10,673 nt of DNA from positions 1 through 10,673 of the forward strand of contig DPKT01000183.1 of assembly GCA_003542385.1 (NCBI GenBank), written 5' to 3'. The position numbers were made by a program, and so were the translations under genes. Under the pieces are notes generated by a model. It saw nothing but the letters and a program-made list of their open reading frames with translations. It was not told where the DNA came from and searched no databases. Below are positions 1 through 6,436 of the stretch, piece after piece; within the stretch, counting starts at the first letter, position 1, and each line of letters starts with the position of its first letter. The DNA is from Desulfomicrobium sp. (lineage in GTDB: Bacteria; Desulfobacterota; Desulfovibrionia; Desulfovibrionales; Desulfomicrobiaceae).

Positions 1-1
1 C

Positions 2-385
2 CCCCGCTCCCTGGCGCTGCTGGGCGCCTCGGCCCAGCCCGCGGCGGCCGACGACTACGGCCGCGAGTTCCTGGCCCTGACCCTGGCCGTCAAGGTCGTG
101 GACACCCAGCGCGAGGCCGAGGAGCACATCGCAGCCCACGGCTCCGGCCACTCGGAAGCCATCCTGACCCGCACCCACGACCGGGCCATGCGCTTCCTGC
201 GCACGGTGGACGCCTCCTGCGTGCTCATCAACGCGTCCACGCGCTTCAACGACGGCGGGGAACTGGGCCTGGGGGCCGAGATCGGCATCAGCACCTCCAA
301 GATCCATTCCTACGGCCCCATGGGCGTGAAGGAGTTGACGAGCCTGAAGTACATCGTCTTCGGCGAAGGGCAGGTGCGTGGCTGA
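2..385 (+). CDS. proA: Gamma-glutamyl phosphate reductase, C-terminal part (5' truncated by window edge)
   Basis: This is the NADPH-dependent reductase that turns gamma-glutamyl phosphate into glutamate-5-semialdehyde, the second step of proline synthesis in the cytoplasm. Only the last 127 residues are present; the family is usually about 420 residues, and the catalytic cysteine region lies outside the window. The visible part carries the strongly conserved C-terminal signature: VDAS followed by NASTRFNDGGELGLGAEIG, then the GISTSK and GPMGVKELTS stretches and a KYIVFGEGQ-like end. The reading frame runs in from the left edge without a stop and ends at the TGA at 383-385. The last eight bases overlap the start of nadD, so the two genes are almost certainly co-transcribed and translationally coupled. 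Identification is by recognised family sequence. Confidence 0.96.
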   Translation, partial: PRSLALLGASAQPAAADDYGREFLALTLAVKVVDTQREAEEHIAAHGSGHSEAILTRTHDRAMRFLRTVDASCVLINASTRFNDGGELGLGAEIGISTSKIHSYGPMGVKELTSLKYIVFGEGQVRG

Positions 386-1052
386 TTCCCTGGCCGGATC
401 GGTCGGGATACTCGGCGGCACGTTCAACCCCGTGCACAACGGACACCTGCGCATGGCCCTGGAGGCCAGGGAGGCCCTGGACCTTGCGCGGGTGGACCTG
501 ATGCCCGCCCGCATCCCGCCGCACAAGGGCGAGGCGGGACTGCTGGGCTTCGAAACGCGCCTGAGCCTGCTGCGCGGGGCGGTCGAAGGCGTGGACGGCC
601 TGGGGGTGAGCGCCTTCGAGGGCGGGATGCCGGTGCCGTCCTACTCCTTCGCCACGCTGACCCGGCTTCGCGAGGTCGCCCCGGACGTGAACCACGTCTT
701 CATCCTCGGCAGCACGGATCTGCTGACCCTGCCCGAATGGCACCGCGGGCTCGAACTGCCCCTGCTGGCGGACCTGGCGGTGGTGGATCGCATGGGCATA
801 GGCCTGGACAGGGTGGACGGCTTTCTTGGGGATCATTGGCGTTTTGAAAAGGCGGGGCCGGGGCTGCGGCGCATCGCCGGCGGCCGGCTCGTGGCTTTCG
901 TGAGCATGCCGCGGCTCGACATCAGCGCGAGCATGGTGCGGGATAAATTTTGCGCGGGCCTGGAGACATCCGGGCTCGTGCCCGAGGCGGTCAGGCGCAG
1001 GATGCGGGACGAACCCCGCGTCTTCCTGGACTGCTGGCAATCACAAACCTGA
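378..1052 (+). CDS. nadD: Nicotinate-nucleotide adenylyltransferase
   Basis: This enzyme transfers AMP from ATP to nicotinate mononucleotide to give deamido-NAD, a cytoplasmic step of NAD synthesis. The 224-residue product matches family size (roughly 190-225). Near the N-terminus (residues 13-23) it has the nucleotidyltransferase motif GGTFNPVHNGH, with both histidines of the HxGH-type site. Near the C-terminus (182-188) it has ISASMVR, the variant of the usual ISSTxIR phosphate-binding motif. The chosen start is the GTG at 378. It has an AAGGG ribosome site at 366-370 and puts the GGTF motif at the expected distance from the N-terminus. The start lies inside the end of proA (8-base overlap), and a Dabb-domain gene follows after ten bases, so all three form one operon. 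Confidence 0.96.
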   Translation: MADSLAGSVGILGGTFNPVHNGHLRMALEAREALDLARVDLMPARIPPHKGEAGLLGFETRLSLLRGAVEGVDGLGVSAFEGGMPVPSYSFATLTRLREVAPDVNHVFILGSTDLLTLPEWHRGLELPLLADLAVVDRMGIGLDRVDGFLGDHWRFEKAGPGLRRIAGGRLVAFVSMPRLDISASMVRDKFCAGLETSGLVPEAVRRRMRDEPRVFLDCWQSQT

Positions 1053-1062
1053 TGGAGGAATC

Positions 1063-1365
1063 ATGGTCGGACATATCGTCATGTGGAAACTCAAAGACAG
1101 CGCCGAGGGAAAGACCGCGGCCGAAAACGCGAAGATCATGAAGGACATGCTCTCCGCCCTGCCCGGGCTCATCCCCGTGCTGCGCACCCTGGTCGTGAGC
1201 ACGGACGTGTTCGCCTCCATCCCCGAGACCCAGGTCGTGCTGTACACCGTCTTCGACTCCCCCGAAGACCTGCAGACCTACCAGGTCCACCCCGAGCACC
1301 AGAAGTGCGTGGCCTTCGTCTCCGCGGTCGCGGCGGAGAGAAGGGTGGTGGACTACACCTTCTAG
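1063..1365 (+). CDS. Dabb (stress-responsive alpha/beta-barrel) domain protein
   Basis: This small 100-residue protein is built entirely of one Dabb domain, a dimeric ferredoxin-like alpha/beta barrel. Supporting signs are the opening HIVMWKLKD (residues 4-12), a predicted helix, a central strand region, the PEDLQTYQVHPEHQKC segment (67-82, with the family's HPxHxxC-like pattern) and a final strand ending VDYTF. Members are known from plant stress proteins, polyketide cyclases and many uncharacterised bacterial proteins; the substrate here cannot be told. Translation starts at ATG 1063, preceded by a good GGAGG site at 1054-1058. It lies ten bases after nadD and is the last gene before a strong terminator, so it is the distal gene of the proA-nadD unit. 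A link to NAD or proline metabolism is only suggested by position. Confidence 0.9.
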   Translation: MVGHIVMWKLKDSAEGKTAAENAKIMKDMLSALPGLIPVLRTLVVSTDVFASIPETQVVLYTVFDSPEDLQTYQVHPEHQKCVAFVSAVAAERRVVDYTF

Positions 1366-1389
1366 CGTTTCGGACCGCTCCCTTTGAAA

Positions 1390-1423
1390 CGAAAAAACCC
1401 CGTCTCGCGACGGGGTTTTTTCG
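1390..1423. terminator. Bidirectional intrinsic terminator
   Basis: A perfect 15-bp inverted repeat has CGAAAAAACCCCGTC at 1390-1404 and its exact complement at 1409-1423, around a TCGC loop. The GC core is flanked by six A residues on one side and six T residues on the other, so it works as a rho-independent terminator in both directions. It lies 24 bases after the Dabb gene stop and 7 bases after the stop of the convergent 3D-domain gene, and so ends both transcription units. Confidence 0.95.
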
Positions 1424-1430
1424 TTGGGCC

Positions 1431-1913
1431 CTATCCTGCCAGCAGGGCCACCTTGACCTGTTTGACGCCGAAGCGCCTGGCTTCCTCGGTGTCCGGGAAG
1501 AAGATGTCCACGCGCTGCGTGTGGCGCTTGGACATGAGGTCCGCAATCTCGAAGATTCCGTGCCCTTTGACGTAGACCTTCTTTCCGAAGACCCAGCCCT
1601 GGTCGAAGAGGTCGCGGCTGACGGCGACGATGCCGGGCCGGGCCTTGACCATGCTTGCGGTGACATGCGGTTCGGGACCGCATTCGGCCACGGTCGGGCT
1701 GTAGGCCGTGACCGTGACGTCCTTGATCTTCATTTTTTCGAGTTCCGCCACTTGGCGGGCCAGTTCCTGTCGTTCCTCGTCGAGGGCCTGGATGCGGGGC
1801 AGGTACTGTTGCCGTGCCTCCGATTCGGCCGTCTTCTGTACGCCGAATCCCACCAGGGTGGAAAACATGGCGAAGAAGAGCGAGGTGACGACAAAAGAGC
1901 CGTGACCATTCAT
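1431..1913 (-). CDS. Membrane-anchored 3D-domain protein
   Basis: The 160-residue product has three parts. An N-terminal hydrophobic segment (about 6-25) looks like a signal anchor. A charged, heptad-like stretch (about 29-63, rich in E, R, Q and L) probably forms a coiled coil. The C-terminal domain (about 66-157) resembles the 3D domain (PF06725), the double-psi beta-barrel also found in the MltA and YuiC families linked to peptidoglycan cleavage. Key signs are VTAYSP at its start, the KKVYVKGHGIFEIAD strand region, and RVDIFFPDTEEARRFG near the end. The three aspartates that name the domain are represented by D125 and D136, while the first seems shifted (AVSRD, D101, instead of the usual AVDP). 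It would sit facing the periplasm. The ATG at 1911-1913 has a GAGGT site just upstream. It is downstream of msrB on the same strand, but 216 bases and a hairpin separate them. Lytic activity is inferred from the family only. Confidence 0.8.
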   Translation of the reverse strand: MNGHGSFVVTSLFFAMFSTLVGFGVQKTAESEARQQYLPRIQALDEERQELARQVAELEKMKIKDVTVTAYSPTVAECGPEPHVTASMVKARPGIVAVSRDLFDQGWVFGKKVYVKGHGIFEIADLMSKRHTQRVDIFFPDTEEARRFGVKQVKVALLAG

Positions 1914-2002
1914 ATCATACCTCGTGATGCTTCAGTTGATGCCGCCGGCGGGGAGAGAGGGGATGAACGGCAGGAGAAGGGGAGCGGGAAATGCCGGCCG
2001 CA

Positions 2003-2037
2003 GTTACATGAGAGTCCATAACGATTTTACATGTAAC
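2003..2037. promoter_or_regulatory. Inverted repeat upstream of the 3D-domain gene, possible operator
   Basis: GTTACATG at 2003-2010 is repeated in inverse orientation as CATGTAAC at 2030-2037, with 19 bases between. The right half lies inside a self-complementary TTACATGTAA (2027-2036). The elements are 90-124 bases upstream of the start of the minus-strand 3D-domain gene. This spacing suits a dimeric regulator or paired half sites, but no regulator is identified and the stretch could also form part of the promoter. Confidence 0.35.
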
Positions 2038-2089
2038 CGATGATGCGGATGGAGGCAACCCCGGGGGGAAGAGGGCGGATTTCAGGCAG

Positions 2090-2119
2090 CCCCGGAAGGA
2101 AAAATCATTCCTTCCGGGG
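2090..2119 (-). terminator. Stem-loop after msrB, terminator-like without a strong T tract
   Basis: A perfect 12-bp inverted repeat (CCCCGGAAGGAA at 2090-2101 and its complement at 2108-2119) surrounds a six-base loop. It begins ten bases after the msrB stop codon on the minus strand. The sequence following the stem in the direction of transcription is not a run of T, so it may be a weak terminator, a 3'-end stabiliser, or a rho-assisted end rather than a classic intrinsic terminator. Confidence 0.55.
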
Positions 2120-2129
2120 GGATGGGGGC

Positions 2130-2624
2130 TTACTTGGTGTTTTGGGGCACGAAGGTCAGGGCGGCGGAATTGATGCAGTAGCGCAGGCCCGTGGGCTTGG
2201 GCCCGTCCGGGAAGACGTGTCCGAGGTGCCCGTCGCAGACGGCGCAGACCACTTCCGTGCGGACCATGAACCAGGAGCGGTCCTCGTGCGTGGATACGTT
2301 TGATTCGTCGATGGGTTTGTAGAAACTCGGCCAGCCCGTGCCGGAGTCGAATTTCGTCTCCGAAGCGAAGAGGGGGGTGCCGCAGCCGGCGCAGGCGTAG
2401 ACCCCGGTCTCGTGATGGTCGTGATACAGGCCCGTGAAGGCGGGTTCCGTGCCCTTTTCGCGCAGCACGCGGTACTGCTCGGGCGTCAGGGTCTCGCGCC
2501 ACTGGGCGTCTGTCTTGATGATCTTTTCCATGGCGTCACCTCCGGCCGGCCAGGTCGCGGCCAGGGCCAGCACCATAATTGTGAACAACAGGGCTCGCGG
2601 CCCGTTTGCGCTTTTGACAGACAT
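2130..2624 (-). CDS. msrB: Exported peptide-methionine (R)-S-oxide reductase
   Basis: MsrB reduces the R epimer of protein-bound methionine sulfoxide back to methionine. From the ATG at 2622-2624 the product is 164 residues. That start has an AAGGAG site seven bases upstream (2632-2637) and yields a clean Sec signal peptide: basic N-terminus, hydrophobic core about residues 11-25, and a likely cut after GGDA (residue 31). The frame is open 34 codons further upstream, but that extension has no good ribosome site and runs through the control region. The catalytic domain shows the two zinc pairs CAGC (C78, C81) and CAVC (C127, C130), the GHLGHVFPDGP stretch, and the active-site cysteine C150 in RYCINSA. 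Position 96, in KFDSGTGWPSF, is threonine where many homologues carry a resolving cysteine. The protein should act in the periplasm. It is transcribed divergently from glgP. Confidence 0.95.
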   Translation of the reverse strand: MSVKSANGPRALLFTIMVLALAATWPAGGDAMEKIIKTDAQWRETLTPEQYRVLREKGTEPAFTGLYHDHHETGVYACAGCGTPLFASETKFDSGTGWPSFYKPIDESNVSTHEDRSWFMVRTEVVCAVCDGHLGHVFPDGPKPTGLRYCINSAALTFVPQNTK

Positions 2625-2646
2625 TGCCGTTCTCCTTGTTTCAGGC

Positions 2647-2674
2647 TTTCTAATGCCGCCCCGCGACCTGTAAA
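2647..2674 (-). promoter_or_regulatory. Candidate sigma-70 promoter of msrB
   Basis: Read on the minus strand, TTTACA (plus positions 2669-2674) and TAGAAA (2647-2652) are separated by 16 bases, matching the -35 and -10 consensus at 5/6 and 4/6 positions. Transcription would begin near 2640, giving a short leader that still contains the AAGGAG site of msrB. No experimental support; moderate motif match only. Confidence 0.4.
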
Positions 2675-2679
2675 GGAGC

Positions 2680-2697
2680 ACATTCCAGTTGGAATGT
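2680..2697. promoter_or_regulatory. Perfect palindrome between msrB and glgP, probable operator
   Basis: ACATTCCAGTTGGAATGT is a perfect 8-2-8 inverted repeat in the 116-base gap between the divergent genes msrB and glgP. It sits immediately upstream of the candidate msrB -35 box and 44 bases before the glgP start codon. The form is typical of a site for a homodimeric regulator that could affect both genes. The regulator is unknown, and none is encoded beside it. Confidence 0.5.
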
Positions 2698-2740
2698 TTT
2701 TCCGTTCGGGGTACGGACAGCATCAAAAGCAGGAGGATTC

Positions 2741-5191
2741 ATGAACAGCCCGGAGATCAACCAGACCGTGGAAGTGCTCAAGGACGACATCCAGCGGCAC
2801 GTGGCCCTGACCCTCGGCAGCGACCCCTTTCCGCCCCGGCAGATGCACTACTACCTCGGCCTGTGCTACAGCGTACGCGACCGCCTGGTCAGCAAGTGGC
2901 TGGAAACCCAGCGCTCCTACTACGATTCCATCGCCAAGCGGGTCTACTACATGTCCCTGGAATTTCTGCCCGGCAGGTTCCTGATGAACTACATCCAGGC
3001 GCTGGGCATCGAGGACGAATGCCGGGAGGCCGTGCGCGATTTCGGCCTGGATCTGGACGAACTGCTGGAGGAGGAGTGGAACCCGGGCCTGGGCAACGGC
3101 GGCCTGGGGCGGCTCGCGTCCTGCTACATGGACTCCATGGCGACGTGCAGGATTCCGGCCTACGGGTACGGCATCCTCTATGATTACGGCATCTTCTATC
3201 AGACCATCGTGAACGGCTACCAGCACGAGTGCGCGGACAACTGGCTGCGGCAGGACTCGCCGTGGGTCCTTCGCCGCGTAAACTTCATGTATCGCATTCA
3301 CTTTTACGGGCGCAGCGAGGTCTATCAGGACAGCGCCGGGCTGGAGCGGTTCCGCTGGGTCGACACGGAATCGGTCATGGCCATGGCCTGCGACATCATG
3401 GTCCCGGGGTACATGAACGGCAACGTGACCAACATGCGCCTGTGGAAAGCCATCTCAACCCGCGATTTCGAGCTGGAGGTCTTCAACCGCGGCGACTACA
3501 TCGGCGCGGTCCAGGCCAAGGCCGAGAGCGAGAACATCTCAAAGGTCCTCTATCCCAACGACCAGAGCGCCCGCGGCAAGGAGCTGCGCCTGCGGCAGCA
3601 GTACTTCTTCGTGGCCGCGACCTTCCAGGACATCCTGCGCCGCTTCCGCAAGAACAACTACTCCTCCTTCGACTGCTTCCCGGACCAGGTGGCCGTGCAG
3701 CTCAACGACACGCACCCGGCCATCAGCATCGCCGAACTCATGCGCCTGCTGGTCGACGACGAGGCCCTGGAATGGGAACGGGCCTGGGGCATCTGCCAGC
3801 GGACCTTCTCCTACACCAACCACACCGTCCTGCCCGAAGCCCTGGAGACGTGGTCCGTGGACCTCGTGGGGAACGTCCTGCCGCGGCACATGCAGATCAT
3901 CTTCGAGATCAACCGCCGCTTCCTGGACGAGGTCGACCGCAGGCATCCCGGCCGCACGGACCTGCTGCGCGCCCTGTCCCTCATCGCCGAAGGGGACCGC
4001 AAGCAGGTGCGCATGGCCCACCTGGCCATCGTCGGCAGCCACAAGGTCAACGGCGTGGCGCAGCTGCACTCGACCATCCTCAGGAACAGGCTGTTCAGGG
4101 ACTTCGACGAGTTCTACCCGGGGCGCTTCATCAACGTGACCAACGGCATCACGCCGCGCCGCTGGCTCCTGCAGGCCAACCCTGCCCTGTCCGAACTCAT
4201 CACCTCCGTCATCGGCGACGGGTGGATCATGAACCTGGACCGGCTCGAAGCCCTGGCCCCGCATGCCGACGACCCCGATTTCCGGCAGCGCTGGCAGGAG
4301 GTGCGGCGGCGCAACAAGAAGCTCCTGGCCCGCTACGTGCTGCGCAAGCTGGGCGTGGGTCTGAACCCCTCGACCCTCTTCGACATGCACGTCAAACGCA
4401 TCCACGAGTACAAGCGCCAGCTCCTGAACGTCCTGCACGTCATCACCCTCTACAACCGCATCCGCACCGAGGCCGGCGGGCAGCACACGCCGCGCACGGT
4501 CTTCTTCGGGGGCAAGGCCGCGCCGGGGTATTTCCAGGCCAAGCTCATCATCAAGCTCATCAACTCCGTGGCCGCCGTGGTCAACGCTGACCCCGCCGTG
4601 GGCAACGCCCTGCGCGTGGTCTTCCTGCCCAACTACTGCGTGTCCCAGGCCGAGAAGCTCATTCCCGCGGCGGACCTCTCGGAGCAGATCTCCACGGCCG
4701 GCATGGAGGCTTCGGGCACGGGCAACATGAAGTTCTCCCTGAACGGGGCCCTGACCATCGGCACCCTGGACGGCGCGAACATCGAGATCCGGGAGGCGGT
4801 GGGGGAGGAGAACTTCTTCCTTTTCGGCCTGACCGAGGAGGAGGTGGTGGGCATGCGCGCGGACGGCTACGACCCGCGCCAGTACTTCGAACGCTCCCTG
4901 GAGCTGAAGAAGGCCCTGGACATGATCGCCACGGGCGCGTTCTCGCCCGAGGCGCCGGACCTGTTCCGGCCCATCGTCGACTCCCTGCTGAACCAGGGCG
5001 ACTACTACATGGTCCTGGCCGACTACGAGAGCTACGTGCGGGCCCAGGAGGAGGTCTCGCGGACCTACGAGGACCGGGAGCGGTGGACGCGCATGTCCAT
5101 CCTGAACACGGCCCACATGGGCAGGTTCTCCAGCGACCGGGCCGTGATGGAATATGTCCGGAACATCTGGCAGGTCACGCCCCTGGCGTAA
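2741..5191 (+). CDS. glgP: Glycogen/alpha-glucan phosphorylase
   Basis: This PLP-dependent enzyme of glycosyltransferase family 35 releases glucose-1-phosphate from the non-reducing ends of glycogen or maltodextrins in the cytoplasm. The 816 residues match full bacterial length. Conserved stretches run in order: YYMSLEFLPGR near the N-terminus, GNGGLGRLASCYMDS (from residue 118), the AYGYGILYDYGIF segment, QLNDTHPAISIAELMR, VNGVAQLHS, FINVTNGITPRRWL, KRIHEYKRQLLN, and the cofactor region EASGTGNMKFSLNG, in which K664 is the lysine that binds pyridoxal phosphate. The N-terminus lacks the phosphorylatable serine segment of the animal enzymes, as is usual in bacteria. The start has a perfect AGGAGG at 2731-2736. 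No other glycogen gene is in the window. It ends three bases before the stop of the convergent EAL-HDOD gene. Storage polyglucose is known in Desulfovibrio, which fits this role. Confidence 0.97.
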   Translation: MNSPEINQTVEVLKDDIQRHVALTLGSDPFPPRQMHYYLGLCYSVRDRLVSKWLETQRSYYDSIAKRVYYMSLEFLPGRFLMNYIQALGIEDECREAVRDFGLDLDELLEEEWNPGLGNGGLGRLASCYMDSMATCRIPAYGYGILYDYGIFYQTIVNGYQHECADNWLRQDSPWVLRRVNFMYRIHFYGRSEVYQDSAGLERFRWVDTESVMAMACDIMVPGYMNGNVTNMRLWKAISTRDFELEVFNRGDYIGAVQAKAESENISKVLYPNDQSARGKELRLRQQYFFVAATFQDILRRFRKNNYSSFDCFPDQVAVQLNDTHPAISIAELMRLLVDDEALEWERAWGICQRTFSYTNHTVLPEALETWSVDLVGNVLPRHMQIIFEINRRFLDEVDRRHPGRTDLLRALSLIAEGDRKQVRMAHLAIVGSHKVNGVAQLHSTILRNRLFRDFDEFYPGRFINVTNGITPRRWLLQANPALSELITSVIGDGWIMNLDRLEALAPHADDPDFRQRWQEVRRRNKKLLARYVLRKLGVGLNPSTLFDMHVKRIHEYKRQLLNVLHVITLYNRIRTEAGGQHTPRTVFFGGKAAPGYFQAKLIIKLINSVAAVVNADPAVGNALRVVFLPNYCVSQAEKLIPAADLSEQISTAGMEASGTGNMKFSLNGALTIGTLDGANIEIREAVGEENFFLFGLTEEEVVGMRADGYDPRQYFERSLELKKALDMIATGAFSPEAPDLFRPIVDSLLNQGDYYMVLADYESYVRAQEEVSRTYEDRERWTRMSILNTAHMGRFSSDRAVMEYVRNIWQVTPLA

Positions 5192-5194
5192 GGA

Positions 5195-6436
5195 TCAGCC
5201 CGCGCGCCCCAGATCCAGGATCGCGGACGCCCAGGCGCCGGCTTCGAGATGGAGCCGGCGCGCTGCGGCCGGGTCGAGGCTCAGGTCCTGGAGCATCCTG
5301 TCCAGGCTGTGTCCGCCTTCCTCGAAAGCCGCCATCAGGGCCAGCAGCGGGGCGTATTCGGTGGGGCCGGAGGCCGTCAGGGCCTTCTTCTGGGCCTCGG
5401 TCAGGGGCAGGCTGGCCAGGGCTTCGGTCATGCTCACGCCGAGGATGGCGTCGAGCAGCGAAAACATCCCCAGCAGGAACATCTCGTCGGGCCTGAAATT
5501 CCAGTAGTCGTTGCTTGTCACCAGCTGTTCGAGGAAGCGCCCGCGCCGCAGGGAGACGTGCAGGACCTCGACCTGGGTCTCGCCCTGGGCCATGTCGGCC
5601 ATGAGCACGGCGCGCAGCCAGTTGCGGACGTTGATCCAGCCCAGGAGCGTGATGGCCTGGCGGATGGAGTCGATCTTGCGCATGAACCCGAAGGCCGGCG
5701 AGTTGAGGTAGGTCAGCAGGCGGTAGCTCAGGCTCACGTCGGACTGGATGACGCGGGCCAGATGGTCCAGGTCCGGCGACGGCTCCTCGATGACCCCCAG
5801 GATCCGCAGTCGGGAGTTCTGGTGCGAGGACAGCTTGCGGCCGGGGATGATCTCCGCCGTCTTGAAGAACCGGCCTTGGAAGAGGTTCGCGCCCAGGCGC
5901 TTCAGGGCCTCCAGCTCGTCCGCGCTGGTCACGCCACGGGCCAGACATCCCTTGCCCGTGGCCAGGATGGCGGCCAGGCCCTGGTCCCCGATCAAGGCCG
6001 GCGAGGCCAGGCAGATCATTTCGGCCGGTTCCAGCGCGGCGGACTGCGGGGTGACCAGCGGGGACCACTCAAGGACGATGGTGTGGCCGTCCTCCGCCAT
6101 CTGGCGCAGCACGGGCGTCAGGGAAGGGTCCGACTGCCCGCGGGCGGTGACCAGGACGGCCGACGACCTGGCCGGGAAGGCGTAGGGCACCTGCTTGCGC
6201 AGCTGGTCCGGGGTGTAGGCCAGGAGCATCTTCTTGTTCCTGGCCAGGATGGTGTTCAGGCCGATGTACTCCCCGGCGATGACCGCCGCGCCCACATCGG
6301 GCCTGTCCGTCTCGGCGGCGGGGTCGGCGACAAGGCTGGCAGTGGCCTGTATCTCGTATCCCCACACGTTTTTGGCTGCGGTGAAGACAGGATTGCGGGA
6401 CAGCAGGTGCAGGTTCTCGGCGTTTCGGTCTGGCAT
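5195..6436 (-). CDS. Degenerate EAL plus HDOD domain signalling protein (YuxH-like)
   Basis: The 413-residue protein has the two-domain layout of the YuxH-like family. An N-terminal EAL-like domain (about 9-203) is followed by an HDOD domain (about 205-400). The start of the EAL part reads LSRNPVF...VWGYEI (12-29), the family's RQPIFD...GYELLFR region. Its end is the recognisable FQGRFFKTAEIIPGRKL (186-202). The acidic and lysine residues that bind metal and cyclic-di-GMP in active phosphodiesterases are not visible: no DDF motif is seen, and the segment that usually reads AEKVET is CLARGVTS. The HDOD part contains QSDVSLSYRLLTYLNSPAFG and SIRQAITLLG but no HD metal pair. A regulatory or scaffolding role is therefore more likely than catalysis. 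The ATG at 6434-6436 is preferred, since AGGGAG lies six bases upstream; a TTG 66 bases earlier in frame is less likely. No partner gene adjoins it. Confidence 0.88.
   Translation of the reverse strand: MPDRNAENLHLLSRNPVFTAAKNVWGYEIQATASLVADPAAETDRPDVGAAVIAGEYIGLNTILARNKKMLLAYTPDQLRKQVPYAFPARSSAVLVTARGQSDPSLTPVLRQMAEDGHTIVLEWSPLVTPQSAALEPAEMICLASPALIGDQGLAAILATGKGCLARGVTSADELEALKRLGANLFQGRFFKTAEIIPGRKLSSHQNSRLRILGVIEEPSPDLDHLARVIQSDVSLSYRLLTYLNSPAFGFMRKIDSIRQAITLLGWINVRNWLRAVLMADMAQGETQVEVLHVSLRRGRFLEQLVTSNDYWNFRPDEMFLLGMFSLLDAILGVSMTEALASLPLTEAQKKALTASGPTEYAPLLALMAAFEEGGHSLDRMLQDLSLDPAAARRLHLEAGAWASAILDLGRAG
5235..5261. other. Strong stem-loop at the convergent glgP / EAL-HDOD junction
   Basis: A perfect 9-bp inverted repeat (GCGCCGGCT at 5235-5243 and its complement at 5253-5261, nine-base loop) lies within the last codons of the EAL-HDOD gene, 44 bases downstream of the glgP stop. 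It has no T tract. As the two stop codons are only three bases apart, this hairpin is the nearest candidate for a glgP 3' end, either rho-assisted or as a block to exonucleases. It may also simply reflect GC-rich coding sequence. Confidence 0.35.

Noticed and set aside
2625..2726. 34-codon N-terminal extension of msrB
   Set aside because: It removes the signal peptide from the N-terminus, lacks a ribosome site and overlaps the candidate promoter and -35 region. The ATG at 2622-2624 has AAGGAG at ideal spacing.
3539..5116. A 525-codon open frame on the minus strand opposite glgP
   Set aside because: Antisense shadow of a highly GC-biased gene. The product is low-complexity and has no recognisable domain.
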